DNA of 64,000 nt, from positions 1 to 64,000 of the forward strand of contig NZ_CP031309.1 of assembly GCF_004799645.1 (NCBI RefSeq), given 5' to 3'. A program made the position numbers and the translations under genes. Numbering within the stretch: position 1 is the first letter of the stretch; each line of letters starts with the position of its first letter. Under the pieces are notes generated by a model. That model saw nothing but the letters and a program-made list of their open reading frames with translations. It was not told the DNA's origin and made no database searches. This DNA is from Natronorubrum bangense (GTDB lineage Archaea; Halobacteriota; Halobacteria; Halobacteriales; Natrialbaceae). Positions 49,394-58,883 of the stretch are shown one piece after another.

Positions 49394-50381
49394 CATCCTC
49401 TCTGATTCGGCGTACGTCGTCGAATCGCTGCCCGAACTCTGGTTCGGCCTTGTCATGATCAGCCTCGGCGTCTATCTGCTGCTCGATGGCTTCGATTTCG
49501 GCCTCGGCATGCTGTTTGTCGAGGCCGACGAGACCGAACGGGAGCGCATGCTCGCTGCCTTCGGCCCGCTGTGGAAGGCCAACGAGGTCTGGCTCGTCCT
49601 GTTCGGGACAGTGCTGTTTGCCGGTTTCCCGGCGGTCTACGCCAACATCCTGTCCCGTCACTACCTGCTGGTTTTTGCAATCTTGCTGGCACTCAGTCTC
49701 CGTGGACTGGGGTCGAAACTCCGTGAGGAGCGCGACGACGACCAGTGGGTTCGCTTCTGGGACGCCTGTTTCGTCGTCGGCAGCACCACCTCGCCGTTCT
49801 TGCTCGGGGTGTTCGTTGCGAGTTGGGTACTCGGTGAACCGTCAGCGCTCGCTGTGGCCCCGATCGTCGTCGGTGTTACCGTTGTCGCGCTTTCTATCGT
49901 CCTCGGAGCGACGTTCCTTGGCATCAAGACCAGAGGAGCACTTCGCGAGCGAGTCGTCCGCCGGGGCCAGGCGGCGACTGCGGTCTACGTCGGGCTGTTC
50001 GCACTTACAGCGGCCGTGTTGTTCGTTCGCTATCCCGAACTGCAACCGGTGCTACAGTCGATCCCGACTGCGGCGATGGTTCTCGCCACGCTCGTGTTTG
50101 CTACGCTCAGTGTCGGTGCCATGTCCAACGGCTACTACCACGGTGCGTTTCTCTCGGCAGCAGGGCTGGCAGCCGTGTTCGTCCTCTTTATCAGCACTCT
50201 CCTGTATCCCGCGGTCGATCCCGCAGCAGGGCTCTCGATTACCGACGCAGTTGTCTCCCCGCTTTCGCTCAATCTGACGGCCGTTTTTGCAGCCGTGTTC
50301 CTCCCGATTATTGGCTTCTACTTCGTATTTCTGTATACGCTGTTTAGCGGCCCAGCAAGCCCCGAAACCAGCTATCACTGA
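49386..50381 (+). CDS. cydB: cytochrome bd oxidase subunit II
   Basis: A 331-residue polytopic partner of CydA, starting inside the cydA stop region (overlap 8 bases). The N-terminus PELWFGLVMISLGVYLLLDG and the following FDFGLGMLF are the CydB signature, and the segment GPLWKANEVWLVLFG is conserved. There are eight to nine TM helices in two similar halves. It stabilises the heme centres in CydA and lacks its own heme. Its length is at the short end of the CydB range. Co-translation with CydA is indicated by the overlap. Confidence 0.92.
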   Translation: MTNILSDSAYVVESLPELWFGLVMISLGVYLLLDGFDFGLGMLFVEADETERERMLAAFGPLWKANEVWLVLFGTVLFAGFPAVYANILSRHYLLVFAILLALSLRGLGSKLREERDDDQWVRFWDACFVVGSTTSPFLLGVFVASWVLGEPSALAVAPIVVGVTVVALSIVLGATFLGIKTRGALRERVVRRGQAATAVYVGLFALTAAVLFVRYPELQPVLQSIPTAAMVLATLVFATLSVGAMSNGYYHGAFLSAAGLAAVFVLFISTLLYPAVDPAAGLSITDAVVSPLSLNLTAVFAAVFLPIIGFYFVFLYTLFSGPASPETSYH

Positions 50382-51360
50382 CACAGCTTTCGCTCTCGAC
50401 TGTTTTTGAACTGTGCTGATCAGTTCTCTGACCCACCTCGTGGTCTCCTTGCTTGCAGTCTGCGCTTGGCTGTTGTGCTCGAGGATGCTCTTGGAGTTTG
50501 CCAACCACGAGGCAGGTGGGTCGACGACCTACATGCTGATTGACTGGCAACAGTTCGTATGTCTCTTTGCGACGATTGAACTGTAGACTAACAATTCTCA
50601 CAACTACTCAGATCAGAAAACAGTTTGAAAAGTAGAGAAACTGATGTAGCAAACAGTGTCTTCTAGCTCTGTAAACATGTCCCATAGCTTGTCCGTGGAG
50701 TTGACCCAGCTCACATCTCGCTCGAGCAGAGTATGATCTGAGGTGATCGACACTAGCTGAATGGTGCCGACGATTCGAAACCGGATAGTACCGCTCATAA
50801 GCGGCTGCACTCGAGTTTTTGGGCGCTTTTACCGAGAATTAGCCGTTTAGCGCAACTCAAGACAGTGTGCCGAGGTGACGGCGGTGCTTGTTGAAACTCC
50901 GTGCCAGCTTCAGACTGGATCTTGACGGTGAACACTCTGGTTTCGGGCTGGAAACAAAAGAGTTGGAACGCAACCAACCAAACAGATAACTGATAAGATA
51001 GTAAATATGTAATCTACCAAGGTATATAAATTTTCCTACATTATTCACTCTTGATCTGTACTCCAGAATGCTTAGAAGTCACTCAAATTGATAAATCAAC
51101 ACCATTTCTCTGAGAATATATGATGCTTTACTCTTCTCAGAGTTGAAATAATACTATTTTCCTCTTGCTAATCTGTTCGATCTTCCCAACAAAAATAAGT
51201 ATGAGTATTGTGATATGTGCTACATACTGATGTTCGAACAAGCGCTTTCGGGGGCACTCGAGGCGGGGGGAAAACGGTGTTCGATGGCAGTGCGGTCGAA
51301 GGGAACAACGGTGCACAGATCGTCTACGCGTAGGGCTGTCAATAGTGGTGGAGCATAACG
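50382..51360. other. intergenic region with possible tiny gene
   Basis: About 980 bases without a secure gene. A GTG-initiated frame at 50413-50586 would encode 57 residues with a hydrophobic start (LISSLTHLVVSLLAVCAWLL); it could be a small membrane subunit beside cydB but has no recognised relatives. The rest is AT-rich, notably 50980-51230, and probably carries the promoter of the chemotaxis transducer. Scattered minus-strand frames (50613, 50795) look like decayed sequence. Confidence 0.35.
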
Positions 51361-52878
51361 ATGGATGTGTCAGTGCTCGTCTCGTTGCTGATCGTCTCGG
51401 GTTCGATCGTGATGCTCGGTTCGATTCTGTATACGAGAACGCTGCTTCACCAGCTTACGGAGACCACGTATCGACGACGGTGGCGAGGACTGTTCGCACT
51501 GATGGCACTTTTTTTGGTTGGATACGTCGCTGCGATTTGGATCTCAGTTACTGGACACGAGGTGCTTTTCCAGATCCTTACTGGACTCGTGTTCCTGTTC
51601 GGTGCGATGTTCGTTTTTCTTGTGGTCAACACTGGGCTACTGACGATCAGCGACCTTCAGGAGAAAAGCGAGTCACTCCAGACGAAGATGGAAGATGCAG
51701 AGGCGGCGCGACGTGAGGCTGTTCGCCTGCGCGAAGAAACGGATCAGCTCAACACTCATCTCGAGCAGAAAGCCGACGAGTACGCCGACGTGATGCAAGC
51801 GTGTGCAACTGGTGACCTGACTCGCCGTATGAGCCCCGAGAGCGAAAATGATGCAATGTGCCAGATCGCAACCGAATTCAACGAGATGGTCGACAGAATC
51901 GAGTCGACTGTCGAGAATCTCAAGCGGTTCTCGGACGACGTTGCCGTCGCCTCCGAGCAAGCGACAGCCAACTCCGAGGAAGTTCGATCGGCGTCAGCGC
52001 AAGTCACGGAGTCTATCCAATCGATCTCGACCGGTGCAGAGCGACAACACGAACGACTGCAGTCAGTCGACCACGAGATCGGCGGCCTCTCGAGTACGAT
52101 CGAGGAGATCGCATCCTCATCGAATCAGGTGGCAGATATTGCAGAACGAACCGCCCAGACCAGCGACGACGGGCACGAAGCTGCCCAGTCGACGATCGAC
52201 GGAATGAACGAGATCGAAGCTGAATCCGAACAGGCACTCGAGGAAATCGAACTGCTGCAGTCCGAAATCGACCAGATCGACGAGTTAGTCGAGGTTATCA
52301 CAGCAGTCGCAGAGCAGACGAACATGCTGGCGCTCAATGCGAATATCGAGGTTGCCAGATCGGCTGACGCTGGCGGTGATGGGTTCGGTGCGGTCGCAAA
52401 CGAGGTCAAAGATCTCGCCGCGGAGACCAAAGACGCGGCCGAGGACATCGAACTGCTTATCGACGAAATCAAAGGCCAGACCGACCGCACGGCCGAACGG
52501 GTTCGGGCAACTCGCGAGACAGTCGGCGACCACTGTGAGTCGGTCGAGAACGTCGCAGACTCACTCGAGGAAATCGCAATGTACGCACAGACCACGAACG
52601 ATGGCGTTCAGGATATCTCCGCGGCGACCCAACAGCAGGCTGCCTCGACTCAGCAGGTCGTCGCGATGGTCGACGAGGCGACTGTGATTTCGGAGACGAC
52701 CACCACTGAGGCAGAGACCGTTGCTACAGCAGCCGAAGAACAGACGGGCGCGCTCTCTGAAATGTCACAGACTGTTAGCGACCTCGCCCAGCAAGCGTCA
52801 CTGCTCTCCGAGGAACTCGAGACGTTCACGACCGGTACCAGCGTGGCTGCGACACCGAACGCACCGCACTCGACTTAA
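51361..52878 (+). CDS. methyl-accepting chemotaxis transducer
   Basis: A 505-residue membrane transducer. Three hydrophobic segments lie near the N-terminus (VSVLVSLLIVSGSIVMLGSI, GLFALMALFLVGYVAAIWIS, LFQILTGLVFLFGAMFVFLV), leaving almost no extracellular sensor, so it may sense membrane or cytosolic signals. A coiled coil (EKSESLQTKMEDAEAARREA) and a HAMP-like region lead into the long four-helix signalling domain. Its tip is AEQTNMLALNANIEVARSAD, close to the universal CheA/CheW-binding hairpin. Gln/Glu pairs along the helices are the methylation sites expected for CheR/CheB. The neighbouring Mqo start overlaps no part of it; 151 bases separate the two. Confidence 0.88.
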   Translation: MDVSVLVSLLIVSGSIVMLGSILYTRTLLHQLTETTYRRRWRGLFALMALFLVGYVAAIWISVTGHEVLFQILTGLVFLFGAMFVFLVVNTGLLTISDLQEKSESLQTKMEDAEAARREAVRLREETDQLNTHLEQKADEYADVMQACATGDLTRRMSPESENDAMCQIATEFNEMVDRIESTVENLKRFSDDVAVASEQATANSEEVRSASAQVTESIQSISTGAERQHERLQSVDHEIGGLSSTIEEIASSSNQVADIAERTAQTSDDGHEAAQSTIDGMNEIEAESEQALEEIELLQSEIDQIDELVEVITAVAEQTNMLALNANIEVARSADAGGDGFGAVANEVKDLAAETKDAAEDIELLIDEIKGQTDRTAERVRATRETVGDHCESVENVADSLEEIAMYAQTTNDGVQDISAATQQQAASTQQVVAMVDEATVISETTTTEAETVATAAEEQTGALSEMSQTVSDLAQQASLLSEELETFTTGTSVAATPNAPHST

Positions 52879-53029
52879 TTGGTCGTTTAATGGGGGTCAA
52901 ACGCTGTTCTATCCCATTTTGTCCTCGAGCCGTCGACGCGTCTTTCGACGGTTGTCGAAAACCCGATCGAAAAAATATGAGTTATCTGTTTCGAGTACAC
53001 TGGTCGAAATAGCTACCCGAAAAATAACA

Positions 53030-54373
53030 ATGTCTGGCAAATATGACCTCGTCATCGTCGGTGGCGGTATCAGTGGTGCATCTCTGTTGTACACGACCGC
53101 CAAGTTCACTGATATCGACTCCATCGCGCTGATCGAGAAGGAACCCGAGATCGCGGCGATCAACTCCCACCACACGAACAACTCCCAGACGCTCCACTTC
53201 GGAGACATCGAGACCAACTACACCCTCGAAAAAGCCGAAGAGGTCAAAGAGGGTGCAGAACTCCTCGCGGGCTATCTGGAGAACTACGACCCCGACCGAG
53301 AAATGCACGCAAAGCGCTCCAAGATGGTTCTTGGAGTCGGCGACGAGGAAGTCGCAGAGCTAGAAGAGCGGTATGAGGACGAAGGCTTCGGCGACCTCTT
53401 CCCGAAACTCCGACCGATTGGCCGCGAGGAAATCGGCGAACTCGAACCCAAAGTCGTCGAGGGCCGCGATCCAACCAAGGAGATGCTTGCGTTGCAGACA
53501 CCTGACGGCTACGTCGTCGACTACGGTGAGACGACGAAATCGTTCGTCAACGAAGCGAGCGAGGAAGCAAACGTCGACGTCTACACCGGCACGGAAGTCA
53601 AAGACATCACGCCGACGCTCGACGGCTACACGATTGAGACGACCCACGGCCGGTTCGACTGTGACGCCACCGTCGTCGCTGCTGGCTCACACAGCCTGCA
53701 GATCGCAAAGGAGCTTGGCTACGGCCAAGACAAGGTCTTGCTCCCCATCGCCGGGAGCTTCTTCCTCGCTGACGACCTCCTGAACGGGAAGGTCTACACG
53801 CTCCAGATGAAGAAACTGCCGTTCGCCGCCGTCCACGGCGACGCAGACGTTCATGACAGCAGTGTCACCCGATTCGGTCCGACCGCGAAGCTCGTCCCGG
53901 CGCTCGAGCGCGGCCGCATCTCGACTGTCAAAGACTTCCTCGACGTGTTCGGGCTGAACGCTGCGGCGTTCCTCAGCTACGCCAACATCCTCTCGGACCG
54001 TATCCTGCTCCCGTACGTGCTCCGGAACCTCGTCTATGACCTCCCCAACGTCGGACGGAAGCAGTTCCTGCCGAACGTCCAGAAGGTCGTTCCAAGCGTC
54101 GAACTCGAGGACATCGAGCGTGCGAAAGGCTACGGCGGCGTTCGACCACAGATCGTCGACACGAAGAACAAGTCCCTCGACATGGGTGAGGCCAAGATCG
54201 TCGGCGAAGACATCATCTTCAACATCACGCCGTCGCCAGGTGCGTCGACGTGTCTCAAAAACGCTATGCGGGATACGCATACGCTGATCGACTTCCTCGG
54301 CGACGACTACGAGTTCGACGAGTCGGCGTTCCGTGAGGACACGATCGGAAACTTCCCTCGTCTGGACGAGTGA
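53030..54373 (+). CDS. malate:quinone oxidoreductase-like FAD enzyme
   Basis: A 447-residue FAD protein resembling Mqo. The N-terminal FAD motif is VIVGGGISGASLLYTTAKFT (residues about 7-26), followed by NSHHTNNSQTLHFGDIETNY, which is typical of Mqo. A mid-region AALQTPDGYVVDYGETT-like block and VVAAGSHSLQIAKELGYG are also present. The C-terminus ITPSPGASTCLKNAMRD matches Mqo-type ends. It would oxidise malate to oxaloacetate with quinone reduction at the membrane. I chose the ATG at 53030 since the FAD motif follows directly; longer frames run through the upstream gene. It is followed by proC on the same strand after 142 bases. Confidence 0.82.
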   Translation: MSGKYDLVIVGGGISGASLLYTTAKFTDIDSIALIEKEPEIAAINSHHTNNSQTLHFGDIETNYTLEKAEEVKEGAELLAGYLENYDPDREMHAKRSKMVLGVGDEEVAELEERYEDEGFGDLFPKLRPIGREEIGELEPKVVEGRDPTKEMLALQTPDGYVVDYGETTKSFVNEASEEANVDVYTGTEVKDITPTLDGYTIETTHGRFDCDATVVAAGSHSLQIAKELGYGQDKVLLPIAGSFFLADDLLNGKVYTLQMKKLPFAAVHGDADVHDSSVTRFGPTAKLVPALERGRISTVKDFLDVFGLNAAAFLSYANILSDRILLPYVLRNLVYDLPNVGRKQFLPNVQKVVPSVELEDIERAKGYGGVRPQIVDTKNKSLDMGEAKIVGEDIIFNITPSPGASTCLKNAMRDTHTLIDFLGDDYEFDESAFREDTIGNFPRLDE

Positions 54374-54515
54374 ACACGCCCGCGATCTGAGACTGTCGGC
54401 AGTCTCGGGTGACTGCCTTTTGAGTTAGCCACGAGTGAACAGTTTCGCGATCGACTCGTGGCCGCGAAGCGAAACCAAAGGTGTATGTCTCTCTTGTCGC
54501 CTCAACTGTAATAGG

Positions 54516-55292
54516 ATGACAGATGTTAGCGTCATCGGGTGCGGAAATATGGGGAGTGCCCTCGTGAAGGGGCTCTCGAAGGCAGATGATTACACTCTGA
54601 CAGCGTGTGATCTGGACCCAGACGCGCTCGACTCGGTAGCTGAGTATTGTTCGACGACGACATCGGACCCCGACGTGGCAGCGGAATCCGATATCGTTAT
54701 CGTCGCGTTGAAACCTGATATCGTTCAGCACGTCGTTGGCGATCTCGATCTCTCAGCGGACCAGACGCTGGTCACGCTCGCCGCAGGGGTCTCGACGGAC
54801 ACGCTCGAGCCACACACCGATGCGACGGTCGTTCGGGTCATGCCAAACCTCGCGGCTGAGACGGGGAACATGGCGGCAGCTGTGACCCAACACAGTGTCA
54901 ACGACGACGTCAGAGAAATCCTCGACGCTGTCGGTGAGTTCGTCGAGGTCGACGAACAACAGATGGACATCGCAACGGCCGTCAACGGAAGCGGACCGGC
55001 GTTCGTGTTCTATCTCCTGAACGCGATGAAGCAGGCAGGCGTCGAGGGCGGCCTCGAGGACGACGAGGCCAAAACGCTTGCCGCACAGACGTTCAAAGGA
55101 GCTGCCGAGACCGTCTTGCAGTCCGACCAGAGCATCGACGACCTGATCGATGCGGTCTGTTCGCCCAAAGGGACGACCATCGAAGGTATGGACGTGCTGT
55201 GGGACAGCGACGCTGACGAAGCGGTTGTCGACGCAGTCAGTGCGGCTGAACGCCGATCCAAAGAACTGGCAACGGAGTCGGAAAATGAGTAG
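54516..55292 (+). CDS. proC: pyrroline-5-carboxylate reductase
   Basis: A 258-residue NAD(P)H enzyme that makes proline from P5C. The Rossmann motif VIGCGNMGSALVKGL lies at the N-terminus, and the family segments TLVTLAAGVSTDTLE, VVRVMPNLAAETGNMAAAVT and AVNGSGPAFVFYLLNAM, all diagnostic for ProC, are present. The chosen ATG (54516) matches the usual N-terminus; the frame upstream is not conserved. It overlaps proB by eight bases, the first of a translationally coupled trio. The proline pathway order proC-proB-proA is typical for haloarchaea. Confidence 0.94.
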   Translation: MTDVSVIGCGNMGSALVKGLSKADDYTLTACDLDPDALDSVAEYCSTTTSDPDVAAESDIVIVALKPDIVQHVVGDLDLSADQTLVTLAAGVSTDTLEPHTDATVVRVMPNLAAETGNMAAAVTQHSVNDDVREILDAVGEFVEVDEQQMDIATAVNGSGPAFVFYLLNAMKQAGVEGGLEDDEAKTLAAQTFKGAAETVLQSDQSIDDLIDAVCSPKGTTIEGMDVLWDSDADEAVVDAVSAAERRSKELATESENE

Positions 55293-56124
55293 CGTAACCG
55301 AAATCAACACTGCGGAAGTCGATCAGACGCGACAACTCGCCGCCGACGCCGAGCGCGTAATCGTCAAAGCCGGCACCAACTCCCTCACCGACGAGGAATC
55401 GAATCTCGACGACGAGAAACTCGACAAGCTCGTCGATGATCTCGCTGACCTCCTCGAGCGCGGGAAAGAAGTGATTCTCGTCTCCTCGGGCGCGGTCGGC
55501 GCGGGCGTGGGGCGAATCGGTTACACCGGTGAGACCGTCGAGGAATCGCAGGCGCTCGCAACGGTCGGCCAGAGCCACCTCATGCGGCGCTACACGGAGA
55601 GCTTCGAACGCTACGACCAGAAGGTCGCGCAGCTTTTGCTCACCCAGCACGACCTCGAGAACCCCGAGCGCTTTACGAACGTCCACAACACGATCGAAAC
55701 CCTCCTCGAGTGGGGCGTCGTCCCAATCATCAACGAAAACGACGCAGTCGCAACTCAGGAGATTCGAATCGGAGACAACGATATGCTCTCCTCGTCAGTC
55801 GCTCTTGGCATCGATGTCGATCTACTGGTCACGCTCACCGACGTCGGCGGCGTCTACACTGGGAATCCCAAAGAAGACGCCGACGCAGAACGCATCGAGG
55901 CTGTTGGCCGGAACTACGACGAAGTGCAGTCGATCATCGACGAGAGCTCGAGCTCCCAGTTCGGCGGTATCCAGACGAAAGTGCAGGGCGCACGTGAGGT
56001 CAGCGAACACGGCGTCCCAGCGATCATCGCCCGATCGACCGAGGAAGACATCCTCGAAAAAATCGCTGCTGCCAAGCCCGTGGGGACACTATTCGTTCCT
56101 ATAAACGGTGTCACCGATGACTGA
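55285..56124 (+). CDS. proB: glutamate 5-kinase
   Basis: A 279-residue amino-acid kinase that phosphorylates glutamate in proline synthesis. The N-terminal motif VIVKAGTNSLTDE, the Gly-rich VILVSSGAVGAGVGRIGY, the ATP-binding IINENDAVATQEIRIGDND, and TDVGGVYTGNP are all typical. The PUA domain of many bacterial ProB proteins is absent, as in short archaeal forms, so PUA-mediated regulation is not expected. Feedback inhibition by proline acts mainly in the kinase domain and may remain. It overlaps proC (8 bases) and proA (8 bases). Confidence 0.94.
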   Translation: MSSVTEINTAEVDQTRQLAADAERVIVKAGTNSLTDEESNLDDEKLDKLVDDLADLLERGKEVILVSSGAVGAGVGRIGYTGETVEESQALATVGQSHLMRRYTESFERYDQKVAQLLLTQHDLENPERFTNVHNTIETLLEWGVVPIINENDAVATQEIRIGDNDMLSSSVALGIDVDLLVTLTDVGGVYTGNPKEDADAERIEAVGRNYDEVQSIIDESSSSQFGGIQTKVQGAREVSEHGVPAIIARSTEEDILEKIAAAKPVGTLFVPINGVTDD

Positions 56125-57445
56125 GAAATCGACGCAAGCCAAAGTCGACGAGGCACAGACTGCTGCTCTCGAACTCGCAAAGCTCGACGATGACGAGCGC
56201 AGTGCGGGCCTGAAAGCGATCGCTGATGCGATCGATGCCCGCCATGAAGAGATTCTTGAGGCCAACGAGAAAGACGTCGAAGAGGCCGAGACACTGCTCG
56301 AAGAGGGCAAGTACAGCCAGGCGCTTGTCGACCGTCTCAAGCTCTCGGAATCGAAACTCGAGTCGATCACCGAGATGGTCAGAAGCGTCGCCGAGCAGGA
56401 TGACCCGCTCGAGAAAACCCTCGCCTCGCGACGCCTCGATGACGACCTCGAACTGTACAAGGTCGCCGTCCCGATCGGCGTCATTGGAACGGTCTTCGAG
56501 TCCCGACCCGACGCGCTGGTCCAGATCGCCGCGCTCAGCCTTAAATCCGGCAACGCCGTCATGCTGAAAGGCGGCAGCGAGGCGAGCCACTCGAACCGGG
56601 TGCTCTACGAGATCATCGTAGAGGCCACGGCCGACAAGCCCGACGGCTGGGCTCAGCTCATCGAAGCTCGCGAAGACGTCAACGCCATGCTCGAGATGGA
56701 CGATTCGATCGACCTGCTCATGCCGCGTGGCAGCTCCGAGTTCGTCCGCTACATCCAGGACAACACGAGCATCCCCGTCCTCGGCCACACTGAAGGTGTC
56801 TGTCACGTCTACGTCGACACCGACGCTGATCTCGAGATGGCCACCGAGATTGCCTACGACGCGAAGGTTCAGTACCCGGCCGTCTGTAACGCCGTCGAGA
56901 CGCTGCTGATCCACGAGGACGTCGCCGAAACGTTCCTGCCCGAAATCGCCGCCCGGTATGAGGACGCAGACGTCGAGTTGCGCGGCGACGAAGCATCCCA
57001 GGAACTCGTCGAGATGGAGGCCGCGACCGAAGACGACTGGTCGACTGAGTACGGCGACCTGATCCTCTCGATCAAGATCGTCGACTCGCTCGAGGCAGCT
57101 CTCGATCACATCACCGAGTACAGTTCCAAGCACACGGAGTCGATCGTCACCGAGGACGCCGACCGAGCCAGTACGTTCATGCGCAGTCTCGACTCGGCGA
57201 GTGTCTTCCACAACGCTTCGACGCGGTTCAGTGACGGATTCCGATTTGGTCTCGGTGCGGAAGTCGGGATCAGCACTGGAAAGATCCACGCCCGCGGTCC
57301 GGTTGGCCTCGAGGGGCTGACGACCTACAAGTACCACCTCGAAGGCGATGGACAGATCGTTGGGACGTACGCTGGTGCGGATGCAAAGCCGTTTCTCCAC
57401 GAGGAGTTCGACGGCGAGTGGACGCCGGGCCGTCTCTCCGAGTAG
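56117..57445 (+). CDS. proA: glutamate-5-semialdehyde dehydrogenase (gamma-glutamyl phosphate reductase)
   Basis: A 442-residue aldehyde dehydrogenase-fold enzyme that reduces gamma-glutamyl phosphate with NADPH. Features: MLKGGSEASHSNRVLYEIIV, DLLMPRGSSEFVRYIQDN, the catalytic Cys in QYPAVCNAVETLLIHED, and the C-terminal HNASTRFSDGFRFGLGAEVG and STGKIHARGPVGLEGLTTYK. Length and order are normal for ProA. The chosen ATG overlaps the proB stop; an in-frame ATG at 56108 is possible. It completes the proCBA operon; the MFS gene that follows is convergent. Confidence 0.94.
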   Translation: MTEKSTQAKVDEAQTAALELAKLDDDERSAGLKAIADAIDARHEEILEANEKDVEEAETLLEEGKYSQALVDRLKLSESKLESITEMVRSVAEQDDPLEKTLASRRLDDDLELYKVAVPIGVIGTVFESRPDALVQIAALSLKSGNAVMLKGGSEASHSNRVLYEIIVEATADKPDGWAQLIEAREDVNAMLEMDDSIDLLMPRGSSEFVRYIQDNTSIPVLGHTEGVCHVYVDTDADLEMATEIAYDAKVQYPAVCNAVETLLIHEDVAETFLPEIAARYEDADVELRGDEASQELVEMEAATEDDWSTEYGDLILSIKIVDSLEAALDHITEYSSKHTESIVTEDADRASTFMRSLDSASVFHNASTRFSDGFRFGLGAEVGISTGKIHARGPVGLEGLTTYKYHLEGDGQIVGTYAGADAKPFLHEEFDGEWTPGRLSE

Positions 57446-57459
57446 CCTCGAGAGCTGCG

Positions 57460-58704
57460 CTACTCTCTTGTCACGAGTGCGATCGCGAACAGTGCCCCAC
57501 TCACGGCACATCCTGCGAGCACGATGAACACGAGCGACGCAGAGCCGTAGGTAAGTACCGTTCCGACGACCGCTGCGCCGAGCGCCCCGATTCCGAAGAT
57601 CGCGAGGTACGTGTAGCCGAACGATAGTCCTCGAGATTCCGGCATCGAGTACCTTGCGATCGTCGCCTGCGTAAGCGGCTGCATCGCGAACAGAGCGAAA
57701 CCGAGTATGAAACTGATCCCAAGCAGCCCCCAGAGTCCTGTTCCCGCTGCGGGAACGAACAGGAGCCCGATGATCGTAAGGCTAGTGAGCATGATGATGA
57801 GTCCACGCTCGGGCTCGATCAGGTCTGTGAGTCGGCCTCCGAGATACTGGCCACCGATGCCGACCAGTAGCAACCCGGCGTAGAGATACTGGGCGAGATC
57901 GAACTCCTCGGCCAGTGGGCTGTCGGGATCGAAGATGCCTGGCTGGACGTCCCCGATGGCTGCTGTCAGGAAGTCACCGAGTAAATCCGGTAAAAACGTC
58001 AGCACACCTCGGTAGTACAGCCCGTTGAACGAGACGATAACGAAGACGAGCAGGAAGCCGATGGTGAACAGCCGTCGTGTTTCACTGATGAACTCGCCAG
58101 GTGACGATGGCGGCCGTCGTTCACGCTCGCCGTCGGTCAACTCGACTGCAGCGGTTGGATCGAATGTGATGGTCAAGCCAACGATAGCGGCGATCAAGGC
58201 GGGAACTGCAAGGATAATCGAGACGATCCGCCAGTCGAACGCGAGCAACAAGACGGCGGTCAAAAGCGGTCCGCCGGCGATGCCGACGTTGCCGGCCATG
58301 CCATGATATGCAAACCCTCGACCACGTTCTTCGACACCGTTGCTGATGAGCGTCAGTCCAGCAGGGTGATACACACTCGCTGTGGCTCCCCAGAGAGACA
58401 GTGCAACTGCGACCCCCACGATATTCGGTGCAAGACTCAACGCCAGAAACGAGAGACCCATCCCTGCGAGACAGGCACTGATCAGTACCCGTGAGCCAAA
58501 TCTATCAACTAACAGTCCACCCGGGAGGGCACCAATGCCGAACAGTCCGTAGCCGAGAGCGACCACGGCACCCAACACTGCTGTCGTTGTCGAAAACTCC
58601 AGCAGCCAGATCGTCATCAAAATCGGTATCGACAGCTCGTAGGTGTGCACCATCGCGTGACCGACCATTACGAACCCGGTGATAGATCGATCATTGTCGT
58701 TCAC
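57460..58704 (-). CDS. MFS transporter, fosmidomycin-resistance-like
   Basis: A 414-residue transporter with twelve predicted TM segments, beginning at a GTG. Typical features are VVALGYGLFGIGALPGGLLV, the loop VDRFGSR after TM2, GATASVYHPAGLTLISNGVE and GRGFAYHGMAGNVGIAGGP. The YHPAG stretch and the His-Gly-Met-Ala-Gly segment resemble the Fsr/fosmidomycin-resistance branch of MFS. Such proteins export small toxic compounds or metabolites; the substrate is unknown. It is convergent with proA and divergent from nothing, with the ArsR-type gene 180 bases upstream on the same strand. Control by that regulator is possible but unproven. Confidence 0.88.
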   Translation of the reverse strand: MNDNDRSITGFVMVGHAMVHTYELSIPILMTIWLLEFSTTTAVLGAVVALGYGLFGIGALPGGLLVDRFGSRVLISACLAGMGLSFLALSLAPNIVGVAVALSLWGATASVYHPAGLTLISNGVEERGRGFAYHGMAGNVGIAGGPLLTAVLLLAFDWRIVSIILAVPALIAAIVGLTITFDPTAAVELTDGERERRPPSSPGEFISETRRLFTIGFLLVFVIVSFNGLYYRGVLTFLPDLLGDFLTAAIGDVQPGIFDPDSPLAEEFDLAQYLYAGLLLVGIGGQYLGGRLTDLIEPERGLIIMLTSLTIIGLLFVPAAGTGLWGLLGISFILGFALFAMQPLTQATIARYSMPESRGLSFGYTYLAIFGIGALGAAVVGTVLTYGSASLVFIVLAGCAVSGALFAIALVTRE

Positions 58705-58883
58705 GGCATCCGATACTCAGTGACGCCGTGATATGTGTTCTGGTGGCCCCTCGAGGGCAAGTCCAAGACGGTTTCCCGAACTGTTCGGAAATCCCTCTGT
58801 ACAGTGGTCAACGGAACGACAAGCGAGCAGCGTTCACTCGAGGCGCGAACGGCGTCAGCAGTGATCGAGTAGTCGGAAGTGAT

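Noticed and set aside
51230..51334. Short ATG frame reading MFEQALSGALEAGG and, in another frame, FDGSAVEGNNGAQIVYA, suggestive of an archaellin or pilin scrap
   Set aside because: Too short, two frames needed, no hydrophobic pilin helix; insufficient support.
52721..53029. Longer start for the Mqo-like protein overlapping the chemotaxis gene
   Set aside because: The upstream residues are basic and Arg/Ser-rich, typical of an out-of-frame reading of the transducer gene; the FAD motif starts right after the ATG at 53030.
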